This document shows positions 1 through 7,127 of a DNA stretch of 21,600 nt, piece after piece. The position numbers and the translations under genes are program-made. Origin of the DNA: JAYZDB01 sp036338025. GTDB lineage: Bacteria; Planctomycetota; UBA1135; UBA2386. The stretch's first letter is position 1. Each line of letters opens with the position of its first letter. The notes under the pieces were generated by a model. The model saw only the letters and a program-made list of their open reading frames with translations. It was not told where the DNA came from and did not search any database. The stretch lies in contig JAYZDB010000033.1 in the NCBI GenBank assembly GCA_036338025.1, forward strand, positions 1-21,600. Direction: 5' to 3'.

Positions 1-1
1 G

Positions 2-388
2 GCTTTCAAGGTCCCTGGCCGGGTCGGTGATTCGCCCCTGATCGGTTGCGGACTCTACACGGATAATGACTTCGGGTCGGCGGGATCGACTGGACGGGGT
101 GAGGCGGTGATTCTCAGCAACGGTTCGTCGTTCATCGTCAATCTGTTGGCAGCCGGCCAACACCCCAAAGACGCGTGTCTCGAGGCCTGCAAGCGGATTG
201 CCCGGATGACCCGGTCGCGTCGCCTGTTGACGCCGGCTGGTCAGCCTGACTTCAACGTGAACTTCTACGCCGTGGACAAGAAAGGTCGGACCGGCGCCGC
301 TTCGATCTATCCGAGCCGCTACGCCTCGATGGGCGCGAACGGTGCCGAACGCCACGACACCGCCCATCTGTTCGCGACCAAGAAGTAG
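2..388 (+). CDS. N4-(beta-N-acetylglucosaminyl)-L-asparaginase / isoaspartyl peptidase family, C-terminal part
   Basis: The reading frame is open from the left window edge to a TAG at 386-388, so the 5' end lies outside the window. The visible 128 residues match the small (beta) subunit of glycosylasparaginase-type Ntn hydrolases: GRVGDSPLIGCGLY near residues 6-19, then TDNDFGSAGSTGRGE, in which the glycine-rich turn and the RVGD segment line the aspartate-binding pocket in this family. The family cleaves the Asn-GlcNAc amide bond of glycoasparagine, or related beta-aspartyl linkages, after autoproteolysis at a Thr. That catalytic Thr should lie just upstream of the window and cannot be checked. 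The C-terminus ends in a lysine pair. It converges on the EF-hand gene. Substrate choice between glycoasparagine and isoaspartyl peptides cannot be decided from this fragment. Confidence 0.85.
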   Translation, partial: AFKVPGRVGDSPLIGCGLYTDNDFGSAGSTGRGEAVILSNGSSFIVNLLAAGQHPKDACLEACKRIARMTRSRRLLTPAGQPDFNVNFYAVDKKGRTGAASIYPSRYASMGANGAERHDTAHLFATKK

Positions 389-464
389 CGGCGTTGTGAA
401 CTAGCGCTCTAGCAAGGGCTCGAGTTCGGCGGCGGCGGTCAGGTAGCGGTGCGCCAGTTCCGAG

Positions 465-1376
465 CTACTTGCCAGGCTTCCCGGACGCCGGTTTCTTGCC
501 AGGGCCCGGCCCGCGTCCTTTCTGCACCGGTTTGCGTGCCGGCTGAGAAGGTGCCAGGCTGGTCTTGAGTTCGTTGTTCTCCAGCATGCCGTTGCGATTG
601 CGGTCGGCATCACGGAACACCACCTGGTGCCAGCGCTGCAGGCTAGGATGCAAGCCTGCCAGCCGGCGACTCAGGTCGGCGGGCCCGGTGCGGTCCTCGG
701 TCTTGCTGCTCTGAGCGAGCACCAATTTGGCGAGAAATGGCACGGCGCTGAGGATCGGCACGAATTCCGCCTGCGACAGGCTGCCGGACTTGTCGAGATC
801 GACCGCGTCGAACGAGGATGCGAGGCTGGCCGGTTGCCCCAGGGCCTTCAACAGACCGACAAACTCAGCGCGATTGATATGAGGGTCGTCGTCGACGTTG
901 GCCATCGCGACCACCAATTCGGCGGCGTGCTGTTCTTTGGGGATCTGTTTTCCCTTCACCCTGGTACCTGCTGATGGGTCGCTAAAGGGTCGGGCCGGAA
1001 GGAACCGGAACGTGCTGCCGCGTTTGGTAGTGAGTTTGAAACGCTGGTCGAACTCAGACCAATGCAGGAAGCCATCGCGGTTGAGGTCGAAGGCCTGGAA
1101 ACCAGAGAGATCTTCCGCGGTGCCGATCCCCGCCAGGCAGAGGCGTGCCTCGACCACGTTGAGCCGGTCGTCTCCGTCTTGGTCACAGGCCTTGAATGCC
1201 GCCCGGCTGCGACGTTCGTCGTAGTTGTCAAATGCGATCCAACGCCCGTCGGTGGTGGGCTGGGCGGTTCCCGGAGCGGGCATGGCCGCGCCGAGTGCCA
1301 CGGTCAGGGCCAGTGAAGACAACCCGGCGGGCCGCCAGGCAGAAGTGTGGGCGCTGACGTTCGGGCGAGGAGTCAT
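465..1376 (-). CDS. Secreted multi-EF-hand protein
   Basis: I place the start at the ATG at 1376-1374, seven bases after the stop of the upstream NYN gene, giving 303 aa; a GGAG directly abuts the ATG, which is closer than usual. The reading frame stays open upstream to 2177, but that part is antiphase to the NYN gene and is ignored. Residues about 1-39 look like a signal peptide (hydrophobic AGLSSLALTVALGAA, then APGTAQ). Five EF-hand-type loops are visible. Four are near canonical: residues 65-76 (D65, D67, D69, E76), 97-108 (D97, N99, D101, E108), 193-204 (D193, D195, S197, E204) and 258-269 (D258, N260, N262, E269). One is degenerate at 160-171, with Pro at the glycine position. The C-terminal 25 residues are Lys/Gly/Pro-rich. 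It is probably an exported calcium-binding protein; its partner is unknown. Confidence 0.8.
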   Translation of the reverse strand: MTPRPNVSAHTSAWRPAGLSSLALTVALGAAMPAPGTAQPTTDGRWIAFDNYDERRSRAAFKACDQDGDDRLNVVEARLCLAGIGTAEDLSGFQAFDLNRDGFLHWSEFDQRFKLTTKRGSTFRFLPARPFSDPSAGTRVKGKQIPKEQHAAELVVAMANVDDDPHINRAEFVGLLKALGQPASLASSFDAVDLDKSGSLSQAEFVPILSAVPFLAKLVLAQSSKTEDRTGPADLSRRLAGLHPSLQRWHQVVFRDADRNRNGMLENNELKTSLAPSQPARKPVQKGRGPGPGKKPASGKPGK

Positions 1377-1383
1377 CTCCGGA

Positions 1384-2310
1384 CTACACGACGAAGCAAC
1401 TCTCGGCGCCAACCGCCACGTGCTCGTTGGCTCCGAGTTTGGAATCTCCGGTTTCCTCGAAGCTCGCCGTCTCCACTCGCACACCGCGTGCCTGCAGGGT
1501 TTTGGCGAGATGTGCCAATGATTTTGTTCCAGGTACCAGGATGACGCAATCGACCCGATCGGCAAGAGCCATGGCGTCGATCGCGATCGTGATGTGGGTC
1601 GCGGCCTTGGAATCGACGGCTGTGACCTCGAAACCACAATGCGCAAGGCCCTTGGCGAGGTCCTTTTGTTTGGCAGGGTGGTAGGCGATCGCCCGGATCG
1701 GGACCCGTGCGTTGGTGATGTGGCGCCGCAGGTGCCCGAACGAGATTTCCCGTTCGCCAGCGCTGGCTTGCAGTTCGCTGGCGTCGAGGAAAATGGCCAC
1801 GCGCTGGCGCGCGGGTAGATCGAGGGGTGGCCGACTGTCCTCGCGAGAGGATCCACGGCGGTTGTCGCCTCGGTCACGCCCGCCCCGGTTGCCGCGGTCT
1901 CGACGGCTGCGGTCTTCGCCACGGTTGTCACGGTTGCGGCCCTGGCCGCCGCGCGAGCGCCGACCGCGCTGCCGGCCGTGACGTGCACCGCCCCCGTCGG
2001 ACCCGCCGTTGCCATCAGTCTGCTCGTCTTGGCTGGCGGACTGGGCCGGGCTCTCAGAGGCCTCGGGCGGCTCCGCCTCCTCATCCGAGGTGGCTGCTGG
2101 GTTCCGCGGCTTGCGTCGAGCGCGTGGGCGCTTCCGGCGCGACCCCTGACCCTCATCGTTGCCCGACCGGTCGCCACCGTCGCCGGGGGTCGGTTCCTTG
2201 CCCGCGGGGTCGCCGGAGGAGTCCGGGGCGGGTGAGTCCCCAGTCCCAGGGGAGGATGGCGACGATTGTTGGGTCTCGTCGAAGATATCGGAGCCGAAAT
2301 CGCTAGTCAT
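1384..2310 (-). CDS. NYN (PIN-like) domain protein with long disordered RG-rich N-terminus
   Basis: 308 aa from an ATG at 2310. Residues 1-165 are low complexity: an acidic/Pro/Ser stretch, a basic patch around 58-70 (RRKRPRARRKPRNP) and an Arg/Gly/Asp-rich segment at 110-160, typical of RNA-binding disordered tails. Residues 169-285 match the NYN/LabA (DUF88) fold: VAIFLDASEL (D176), ITIAIDAMAL (D245), then CVILVPGTKSLAHLAKTLQ followed by GVRVET. In active NYN nucleases the last strand carries SGDSDF-type acidic residues; here the matching loop is PGTKSL, so the metal site looks incomplete. The protein may bind rather than cut RNA (inference). It is followed after seven bases by the EF-hand gene, so the two are probably cotranscribed. 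A perfect 8-bp inverted repeat lies just before the start codon. Confidence 0.8.
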   Translation of the reverse strand: MTSDFGSDIFDETQQSSPSSPGTGDSPAPDSSGDPAGKEPTPGDGGDRSGNDEGQGSRRKRPRARRKPRNPAATSDEEAEPPEASESPAQSASQDEQTDGNGGSDGGGARHGRQRGRRSRGGQGRNRDNRGEDRSRRDRGNRGGRDRGDNRRGSSREDSRPPLDLPARQRVAIFLDASELQASAGEREISFGHLRRHITNARVPIRAIAYHPAKQKDLAKGLAHCGFEVTAVDSKAATHITIAIDAMALADRVDCVILVPGTKSLAHLAKTLQARGVRVETASFEETGDSKLGANEHVAVGAESCFVV

Positions 2311-2314
2311 GCGC

Positions 2315-2349
2315 CTGGGATCCTATGGCTGGATGGGTGGTGATCCCAG
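2315..2349. repeat. 8-bp perfect inverted repeat ahead of the NYN gene
   Basis: CTGGGATC at 2315-2322 and GATCCCAG at 2342-2349 are exact reverse complements with a 19-base spacer. The repeat ends four bases before the NYN start codon. In the mRNA it would form a hairpin that abuts the AGG preceding the ATG. As DNA it could instead be a pair of operator half-sites. Confidence 0.6.
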
Positions 2350-2614
2350 CCCGGAATCTCCGGAACAGTCGGTGGACCTGTGCATCTGGCTACCCAAGCC
2401 AGCCGCGGCCTTGGCCTTGTCAGGCCCGGGGTGGGTGCCACGGTGGGCCGAATTTAAGCTGCTGCTGACTGGGGTTGGCTGGACGGTGGCCCGGGGAGCC
2501 GGTCCAAACCCTGCCCACGGAGTGCTTTCGTCCCGAGGAAATCTCTACCGACACCTTGTCAACAGAGGCCAAAACCGTTTCCATTCCATCCCGTCCCCCC
2601 TCTAGCCCCTCCCT

Positions 2615-2619
2615 GAGGT
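2615..2619 (+). promoter_or_regulatory. Shine-Dalgarno deciding a TTG start
   Basis: GAGGT lies eight bases before TTG at 2628-2630. No ATG or GTG at this point gives a sensible lipoprotein signal, so this site fixes the start of the lipoprotein gene. Confidence 0.7.
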
Positions 2620-2627
2620 ATTCGCAC

Positions 2628-3050
2628 TTGAAGCTCGGCAAAGTCCTCATCGTCACAGTTCTCACCGCTCTCGTCTTCTCGGCCACCAGCTGCGGCACCC
2701 TGCGTCGCTTGGGCAAGGATGCCTACATCACGGTGATCTCTCCGGTATTGGTACCAGCCGCAGCGGCTGCCGACTCCTACCGTGACGCGACCGCTACCCG
2801 CGAGGGCTATCAGACCGGTGCTGTCACCGAGGTCCTGAGCTTCCCGCTGTTCTTCATGTGGAACACCGTCAAGCACGCTGGCTACTGCTTCGTGCACCTG
2901 GTCGACATCCCACTGAACCTCGGCTACGGGGTTTCCGAACTCATGGAACTCGGTCCTGAGATCGTGCCGATCGACTACTACCAGAACACCTGGTTTGACG
3001 AGCAGGCCAGTGGTGGTACCAACGCCGAGAGCGGCGAGACCGGTCGCTAG
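2628..3050 (+). CDS. Small lipoprotein of unknown function (TTG start)
   Basis: The open frame extends upstream to an ATG at 2475, but that N-terminus has no signal-like character. The TTG at 2628, with GAGGT eight bases upstream, gives a 140-aa precursor beginning MKLGKVLIVTVLTALVFS. This is a positively charged start and hydrophobic core followed by ATSC, a plausible lipobox with Cys22 as the lipidated residue. The mature part carries a hydrophobic Ala-rich stretch, then FPLFFMWNTVKH and VDIPLNLGYGVSELMELG, so it probably hugs the membrane. The tail is Gly/Glu/Thr-rich. I do not recognise the family. There is a loose resemblance in layout (short lipoprotein, aspartate before a hydrophobic Pro-Leu motif) to YceK-type envelope lipoproteins, but I would not assign it. 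It converges on the exported-protein gene, 17 bases away. Confidence 0.75.
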   Translation: MKLGKVLIVTVLTALVFSATSCGTLRRLGKDAYITVISPVLVPAAAAADSYRDATATREGYQTGAVTEVLSFPLFFMWNTVKHAGYCFVHLVDIPLNLGYGVSELMELGPEIVPIDYYQNTWFDEQASGGTNAESGETGR

Positions 3051-3060
3051 CCGAGCGACC
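3042..3060. terminator. Hairpin between two convergent genes
   Basis: GGTCGCT (3042-3048) and AGCGACC (3054-3060) form a perfect 7-bp stem with a 5-base loop that contains the end of the lipoprotein stop codon. It lies in the 17-base gap between convergent genes. No U-run follows on either strand, so it is at best a weak or factor-assisted terminator. Confidence 0.35.
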
Positions 3061-3067
3061 CCCGCCG

Positions 3068-4063
3068 TTACTGACGGAACAGGAGACCCCGGTATGGAAT
3101 CCGGGCGGCGAGTAGCAGTCCGTCCTTCCATTGTCTGGCCGCGGAATGGCTGGCCAGCCGCTTGGCGACTTCGTTAAGGACGCGTTTCTCGTCTGGAAAC
3201 GCGGCTCGGCCAGCGATCCACTTCTGCAGGTTCGGGAGCACCTCACCGTCGAGCAAGGCCTTCTGTCCCGGTTGGTCGAGACTCTCGATACGTGACACCA
3301 GGCCGTGGACGTCCGGGTTCCTGTAGAACCGGCGGCCGTGACTCTCGAGATACCGCTCCATCTGGATGGCGCGGGCGTGTTCGCCGTTGAGGTGGAGGCG
3401 GGTCATCTCCGACCAGCGGTTTGCGACCAGGCGGCGTGACCCCTCCCGGGCCATGCTGAACTGTCGCATTCGGATACTGAACCAGAGTTCCTGGGCGCGG
3501 CGGCGGTTGCCCTGCTCCAAGGCCGCTCGGCGGAGGCTCTTGAGTTCTTCCAGCTTCGGATCGGTCTGCCTGGCTTGCTCACCCCGCCATTTTGATAGCA
3601 CCTGGGGCATCTGGGCCCGCGGGTCGAATTTCTTGTTGCGGGTCAGGAAGGTGCGCAGTTGGGCTCGGATCTTGACGATTTCGTCCTGCTTGTTGTCTTT
3701 GAGGGCCGTGGTCATCCGTCGGCTGAGGTTGGTAATGGTGCGGCGGTAGCTGGATAGTTCGAGGACGTAGTAATCACCTCGGTTCGCCAAGGCCACGCGG
3801 TACTTGCTGCGCTGTCGGTCATCCGTGTGTCCTTCACGCAACCGCAGGAGGGCCATCTCGGACTGGTAGTTGGGAAGGTCCTTGCTGGCGGCGGCTCGTG
3901 CGTAGTGCTTGCGTGCCAACTCGGGGTCGCCATCGAGGAGTTCGGCCATCCACCCGTCGAGAAACCAACTCTCCGGAGGGGTGTCGAGTTCTTGGGCCGA
4001 GAGGACAGAACCCGAGATCGACAGGACCAGGAAGCTCCGGACGATCTTGGCGAGCCGGGTCAT
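3068..4063 (-). CDS. Exported alpha-helical repeat protein linked to a two-component system
   Basis: 331 aa, starting at an ATG that overlaps the response-regulator stop by ATGA (4060-4063), so translation is coupled. Residues 1-23 form a clear signal peptide (RLAKIVRSFLVLSISGSVLSA, cleavage before QEL). The rest is almost entirely charged helix. Residues about 30-60 look TPR-like (WMAELLDGDPELARKHYARA), and later segments such as LEELKSLRRAALEQGNRRRA and WSEMTRLHLNGEHARAIQME have the same helix-turn-helix rhythm. No catalytic motif is seen. Its place after a sensor kinase and regulator suggests a periplasmic partner of the kinase sensor, which also contains TPR-like helices, or a product of the pathway. 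This is inference from position. Confidence 0.75.
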   Translation of the reverse strand: MTRLAKIVRSFLVLSISGSVLSAQELDTPPESWFLDGWMAELLDGDPELARKHYARAAASKDLPNYQSEMALLRLREGHTDDRQRSKYRVALANRGDYYVLELSSYRRTITNLSRRMTTALKDNKQDEIVKIRAQLRTFLTRNKKFDPRAQMPQVLSKWRGEQARQTDPKLEELKSLRRAALEQGNRRRAQELWFSIRMRQFSMAREGSRRLVANRWSEMTRLHLNGEHARAIQMERYLESHGRRFYRNPDVHGLVSRIESLDQPGQKALLDGEVLPNLQKWIAGRAAFPDEKRVLNEVAKRLASHSAARQWKDGLLLAARIPYRGLLFRQ

Positions 4064-4773
4064 GAGATTTCCTTGGACTCGAAGCGGTAACCGATTCCGT
4101 GCACAGTGACGACATGCACTGGCTCGTCTGGGCAGACCTCGACCTTCTTGCGCAATCGGGCGATGTGGTTGTCGACGGTGCGGGTCGTCGGCAGGTGGAC
4201 ATAGCCCCAGACCTGACTCAGGAGGTCACCGCGGGTCACAACTTCGCCGCGATGGTCGATCAGCATGCGCAGGATCTCTGCTTCGTATCTCGACAGTTGA
4301 TGCTCATTGCCCTCGGAGGTGACGGAGAACCGTTTGAAATCGACCGTTAGACCCGGGAACTGGAACAGGTTGACCTTTGGTGCGCTCGTGTCCGTGCCGT
4401 TGGTACGCCGGAGCACTGCGCGAATGCGTGCGGAGAGTTCTGTGACACCGAATGGTTTGGTTACGTAGTCATCGGCGCCCAGTTCAAGACCGGCTACCTT
4501 CTCATGGTCCATGCCCTTGGCGGAGATGATGATCACCGGGGTATGGAGGCCGTTCTCTCGCACCTTGCGGAGAATGTCGAGGCCGGGGACTTCCGGCAGC
4601 ATCAGGTCGAGCAGAATCAGCGTGAAGCTGTTCTGCAAGGCCATGCTCATCCCCTCCGTCCCGGTGGCGGCGGTCTCGACGCTGTAGCCGTCAAGTTCCA
4701 GGTTGTGTTTGAGGCCTTCGCGAAGGTTGGGTTCATCCTCGATCACGAGGATCGTTTGCTTGTTCTCGGTCAT
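4060..4773 (-). CDS. OmpR/PhoB-family response regulator
   Basis: 237 aa. The receiver domain (residues about 6-120) has the acidic pair E12/D13 (VIEDEP), phosphoacceptor D56 (ILLDLMLPEVPGLD), S84 in IIISAKG and K107 in DDYVTKPFG. The DNA-binding winged helix occupies about 140-233: LSRYEAEILRMLIDHRGEVV, then TRTVDNHIARLRKKVE as the recognition helix and VTVHGIGYRF as the wing hairpin. All key residues are present, so it should be phosphorylated and bind DNA as a dimer. It follows the histidine kinase gene by 17 bases and overlaps the next gene by four, so the three form one operon. The regulon cannot be read from the sequence. Confidence 0.95.
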   Translation of the reverse strand: MTENKQTILVIEDEPNLREGLKHNLELDGYSVETAATGTEGMSMALQNSFTLILLDLMLPEVPGLDILRKVRENGLHTPVIIISAKGMDHEKVAGLELGADDYVTKPFGVTELSARIRAVLRRTNGTDTSAPKVNLFQFPGLTVDFKRFSVTSEGNEHQLSRYEAEILRMLIDHRGEVVTRGDLLSQVWGYVHLPTTRTVDNHIARLRKKVEVCPDEPVHVVTVHGIGYRFESKEIS

Positions 4774-4790
4774 TGCGTTTCCTGGTTGGA

Positions 4791-6929
4791 TCAGCTGGTC
4801 GAATTCGATGGTTCCTTGGAATCTGCTTCGGTTAGCGGCAGGGTCAGCCGAATGGTTGTGCCGCCGCCTTCACGGACGAGGGCTTCGATCTTCCCGCCGT
4901 GCGAACGGGCGAAGTGATCGACGAGGCTCAGGCCGAGCCCGGCGCCGCGGGTTTCGCCGGCATTGCTGGCTCGGTAGAAATCGTCGAACACCCGGCCCAG
5001 CTCCTCGGTGGGAATTCCTGTGCCACGGTCACGGACCTCTAATACGGCATGTCCGTTCTGGCGTTGAAGGTCGAGTTCCAGATTTTGCGATGGTGCTGTA
5101 TCGGGAGTGTATTTAACTGCGTTCTCCAGCAGGTTGACGACTGAGCCGGCCAATGCCTCCGGATCGACCCGTGCGAGCAGGCCGTGTCGGATCGTGCCGA
5201 CCAGGACCTTGCCCTTGGCCTCGATGTGGGCAGTGTATTCGTCCCGAACCGACTCGACGATCTCACCGAGGTCGATCTGGCGCTTCTCGTAGGAGAAGGT
5301 GCCTGCCTCCATCTTCGAGAAATCGAGGATCCGGCTGACCATATTGGTCAGACGATCGGATTCGGTTGAGATGATGCCTGCGAACTTGCGCAGCTGATCT
5401 TCATCTTTGGCTCGGCCCAGCCCGAGGGTCTCACCGTACATCTTGATCACTGCCAGCGGGGTCTTCAGTTCGTGGGTTACCCGCGACAGCAACTGCACCT
5501 TCATCTTGGCGAGTTCGGTCTGCTGTCTGGCTGACCGAACCAGCATGAATGCGCCGCCGGCGGCAACGATCACCAGGATCAGTCCGAGAATCAGTTGGGC
5601 GCGTTCCGCGTTCTGGAGCTCGGCGGGGTCAGTCAGTGGAATGGCGATGAACTTCAGGCTTGCCAGTTCGGATTCGATCGGAGCGAACTCCATGGCGGGT
5701 TTCTCGCTGGGCGGCGTCTCTCCGCTGACGAGCAGCGGAACTCCGGAGGGGTCATGCACAGCCAGCGCGATGTTGCCCGGCACACTGGTGGGATTGCCCG
5801 ACAGACTTCGGCTGATCAGGGCTGGCAGGTCGAGGCGAAGGCCGATCCACTCCGCTCCCTCATAGCGGTTGCGGACGGCTAGCGTGGCGGGGCGCAGCGC
5901 CAGCAGGCTGGTGCTCCGCTCGGTGGTCAGAGTGTGGTAGACGATCGGGTGGCTGCTCGGGTCGTTCTTGGAATGGCCGATACGGAGTGCCCGCTGGGCG
6001 TGAGATTCGTAGTCACGTGCGAATCGGCGTCCGAGCTTGCGGACCCGATAGAGTTCAAGCGCCCGATCGACCGAAGCGCGATGCTCCGACTGCCTGGGGA
6101 AGAACTTGATCAGGTATTGATAGACCGTCCAGTCCAGCAGGTCGTCGGTCAGATCGTCGGTGAACCGGAACTCGTAGCTACCTGCACAGATCCCCTCGAA
6201 AATCTCCAGCAGCTGCTTGGGATCGAGCAGGACCTCGGCCCGCAGGATCTTGCTGAACAGCTGTACCGTAGCGTTGTCTTCGTTGGGTTGTTGCACCCAG
6301 GCCTGCTCAGCCATGGTCTGGGCGAAGAAGTAACTATCGGCGGCTTTCAGGCCACTCCCGACCTTGTCGTAGAGTCCACCCAGCCGGAAGTTCGCCCAGA
6401 TTTCTCCCGTCGCCTCGCTACTGCTGAAGCTCTCCCGGTCGCGGATGTAGGACTCGAGCGCCTCGATTGCGCCGTCGGTGTCGCCCATGTTCGTCAACAG
6501 ATCTGCGAGCGCCAGGTCGTGGTGCTCGGAATCGTGTTCGATTGGGAACCGGTGCAACGGGGCGGCGGGTCCTTTGCCGGCGCGCACCTGGGGTGCGATC
6601 AGTGCGAAGGTCTGGTCGGCGACGAAGACCTCGAGGATGGAAGATTCCTGGGCGAGGGTCTGGGATACTTCGCTGATCGTCTGGTCGGACCGGGCCAACT
6701 GTTCCGACACAACCTGGGGCTTTTGCCATAGCCAGCGGTTGGCGAGGATTTCGATGTCATTGCGGACCTTCGTTTCCTCGGTGTTCAGAAAGCGGTGGGC
6801 TTCCTCCTGCAGGATGCTGCGCGCGCGGTGCTCGAGGCGGCTGAGTTCCTGGCTCCCGAGCCAGGCTAGCAGGCCTAGCGGGATCAGCAGGGTGAGCAGC
6901 AGCGGAAGGTGTTGGAGAAGCGTGCGCAA
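4791..6929 (-). CDS. Membrane sensor histidine kinase with TPR-like periplasmic domain
   Basis: 712 aa. The start codon appears to be TTG at 6929-6927: no ATG or GTG lies close upstream in frame, and the first transmembrane helix (residues about 7-25, HLPLLLTLLIPLGLLAWLG) begins almost at once. A large extracytoplasmic region runs from about 27 to 440, with TPR-like pairs around 137-166 (DLALADLLTNMGDTDGAIEA) and 175-209. The second membrane helix is at about 445-465. The kinase core follows: H-box HELKTPLAVIKMYGE with His486, N-box VNLLENAVKYTPD (N603), D-box EVRDRGTGIP (D634), and G-box RGAGLGLSLV at 661-670. It is the partner of the downstream OmpR-type regulator. The ligand is unknown. 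An exact 9-bp inverted repeat flanks the region just upstream of the start. Confidence 0.92.
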   Translation of the reverse strand: MRTLLQHLPLLLTLLIPLGLLAWLGSQELSRLEHRARSILQEEAHRFLNTEETKVRNDIEILANRWLWQKPQVVSEQLARSDQTISEVSQTLAQESSILEVFVADQTFALIAPQVRAGKGPAAPLHRFPIEHDSEHHDLALADLLTNMGDTDGAIEALESYIRDRESFSSSEATGEIWANFRLGGLYDKVGSGLKAADSYFFAQTMAEQAWVQQPNEDNATVQLFSKILRAEVLLDPKQLLEIFEGICAGSYEFRFTDDLTDDLLDWTVYQYLIKFFPRQSEHRASVDRALELYRVRKLGRRFARDYESHAQRALRIGHSKNDPSSHPIVYHTLTTERSTSLLALRPATLAVRNRYEGAEWIGLRLDLPALISRSLSGNPTSVPGNIALAVHDPSGVPLLVSGETPPSEKPAMEFAPIESELASLKFIAIPLTDPAELQNAERAQLILGLILVIVAAGGAFMLVRSARQQTELAKMKVQLLSRVTHELKTPLAVIKMYGETLGLGRAKDEDQLRKFAGIISTESDRLTNMVSRILDFSKMEAGTFSYEKRQIDLGEIVESVRDEYTAHIEAKGKVLVGTIRHGLLARVDPEALAGSVVNLLENAVKYTPDTAPSQNLELDLQRQNGHAVLEVRDRGTGIPTEELGRVFDDFYRASNAGETRGAGLGLSLVDHFARSHGGKIEALVREGGGTTIRLTLPLTEADSKEPSNSTS

Positions 6930-6941
6930 AGTGAACTCAGG

Positions 6942-7009
6942 CCGTTACCGGGGAGCGGAGCAGGTGCGATGCCCGGACCATCTCTAGTTGGCCAGGATAG
7001 CGGTAACGG
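6942..7009. repeat. 9-bp perfect inverted repeat in a divergent promoter region
   Basis: CCGTTACCG (6942-6950) and CGGTAACGG (7001-7009) are exact reverse complements with 50 bases between them. They sit 13 bases upstream of the histidine kinase start and before the methyltransferase gene. Two further pairs (a G-T and a G-C) can extend the repeat outward. It could be a pair of operator half-sites or a long 5'-leader stem. Confidence 0.5.
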
Positions 7010-7127
7010 TCGACCGACGAGTCGCATCCCACGGAAATCGCTGCTGCGCCCAGGGTCGATCCGCTCTACCGGCGTTGACTCCGGGGCCTGCCGCCGATGC
7101 AATGGCCCTGTGACCGTCCCTGAAGCG

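Larger units (their letters stand above)
2311..2627. other. Divergent intergenic region between NYN protein and lipoprotein
   Basis: No convincing gene lies in these 317 bases, which separate the divergently transcribed NYN gene and the lipoprotein gene. They hold an inverted repeat close to the NYN start (2315-2349), a small CCGGA/TCCGG repeat near 2351-2363, and the ribosome binding site of the lipoprotein at 2615-2619. Promoters for both genes must be here or very near. A TTGTCA hexamer occurs near 2556, but I see no good -10 at the proper distance. Confidence 0.6.

Noticed and set aside
1377..2177. A 570-residue minus-strand frame joining the EF-hand protein to a long N-terminal extension.
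   Set aside because: The extension is antiphase to the NYN gene on the same strand, is composed of Arg/Ser/Thr/Ala shadow sequence, and the ATG at 1376 gives a proper signal peptide.
6909..7109. N-terminal extension of the methyltransferase to 6909.
   Set aside because: It would overlap the start of the divergent histidine kinase and lacks protein-like character; the GTG at 7110 or the ATG at 7128 is better.
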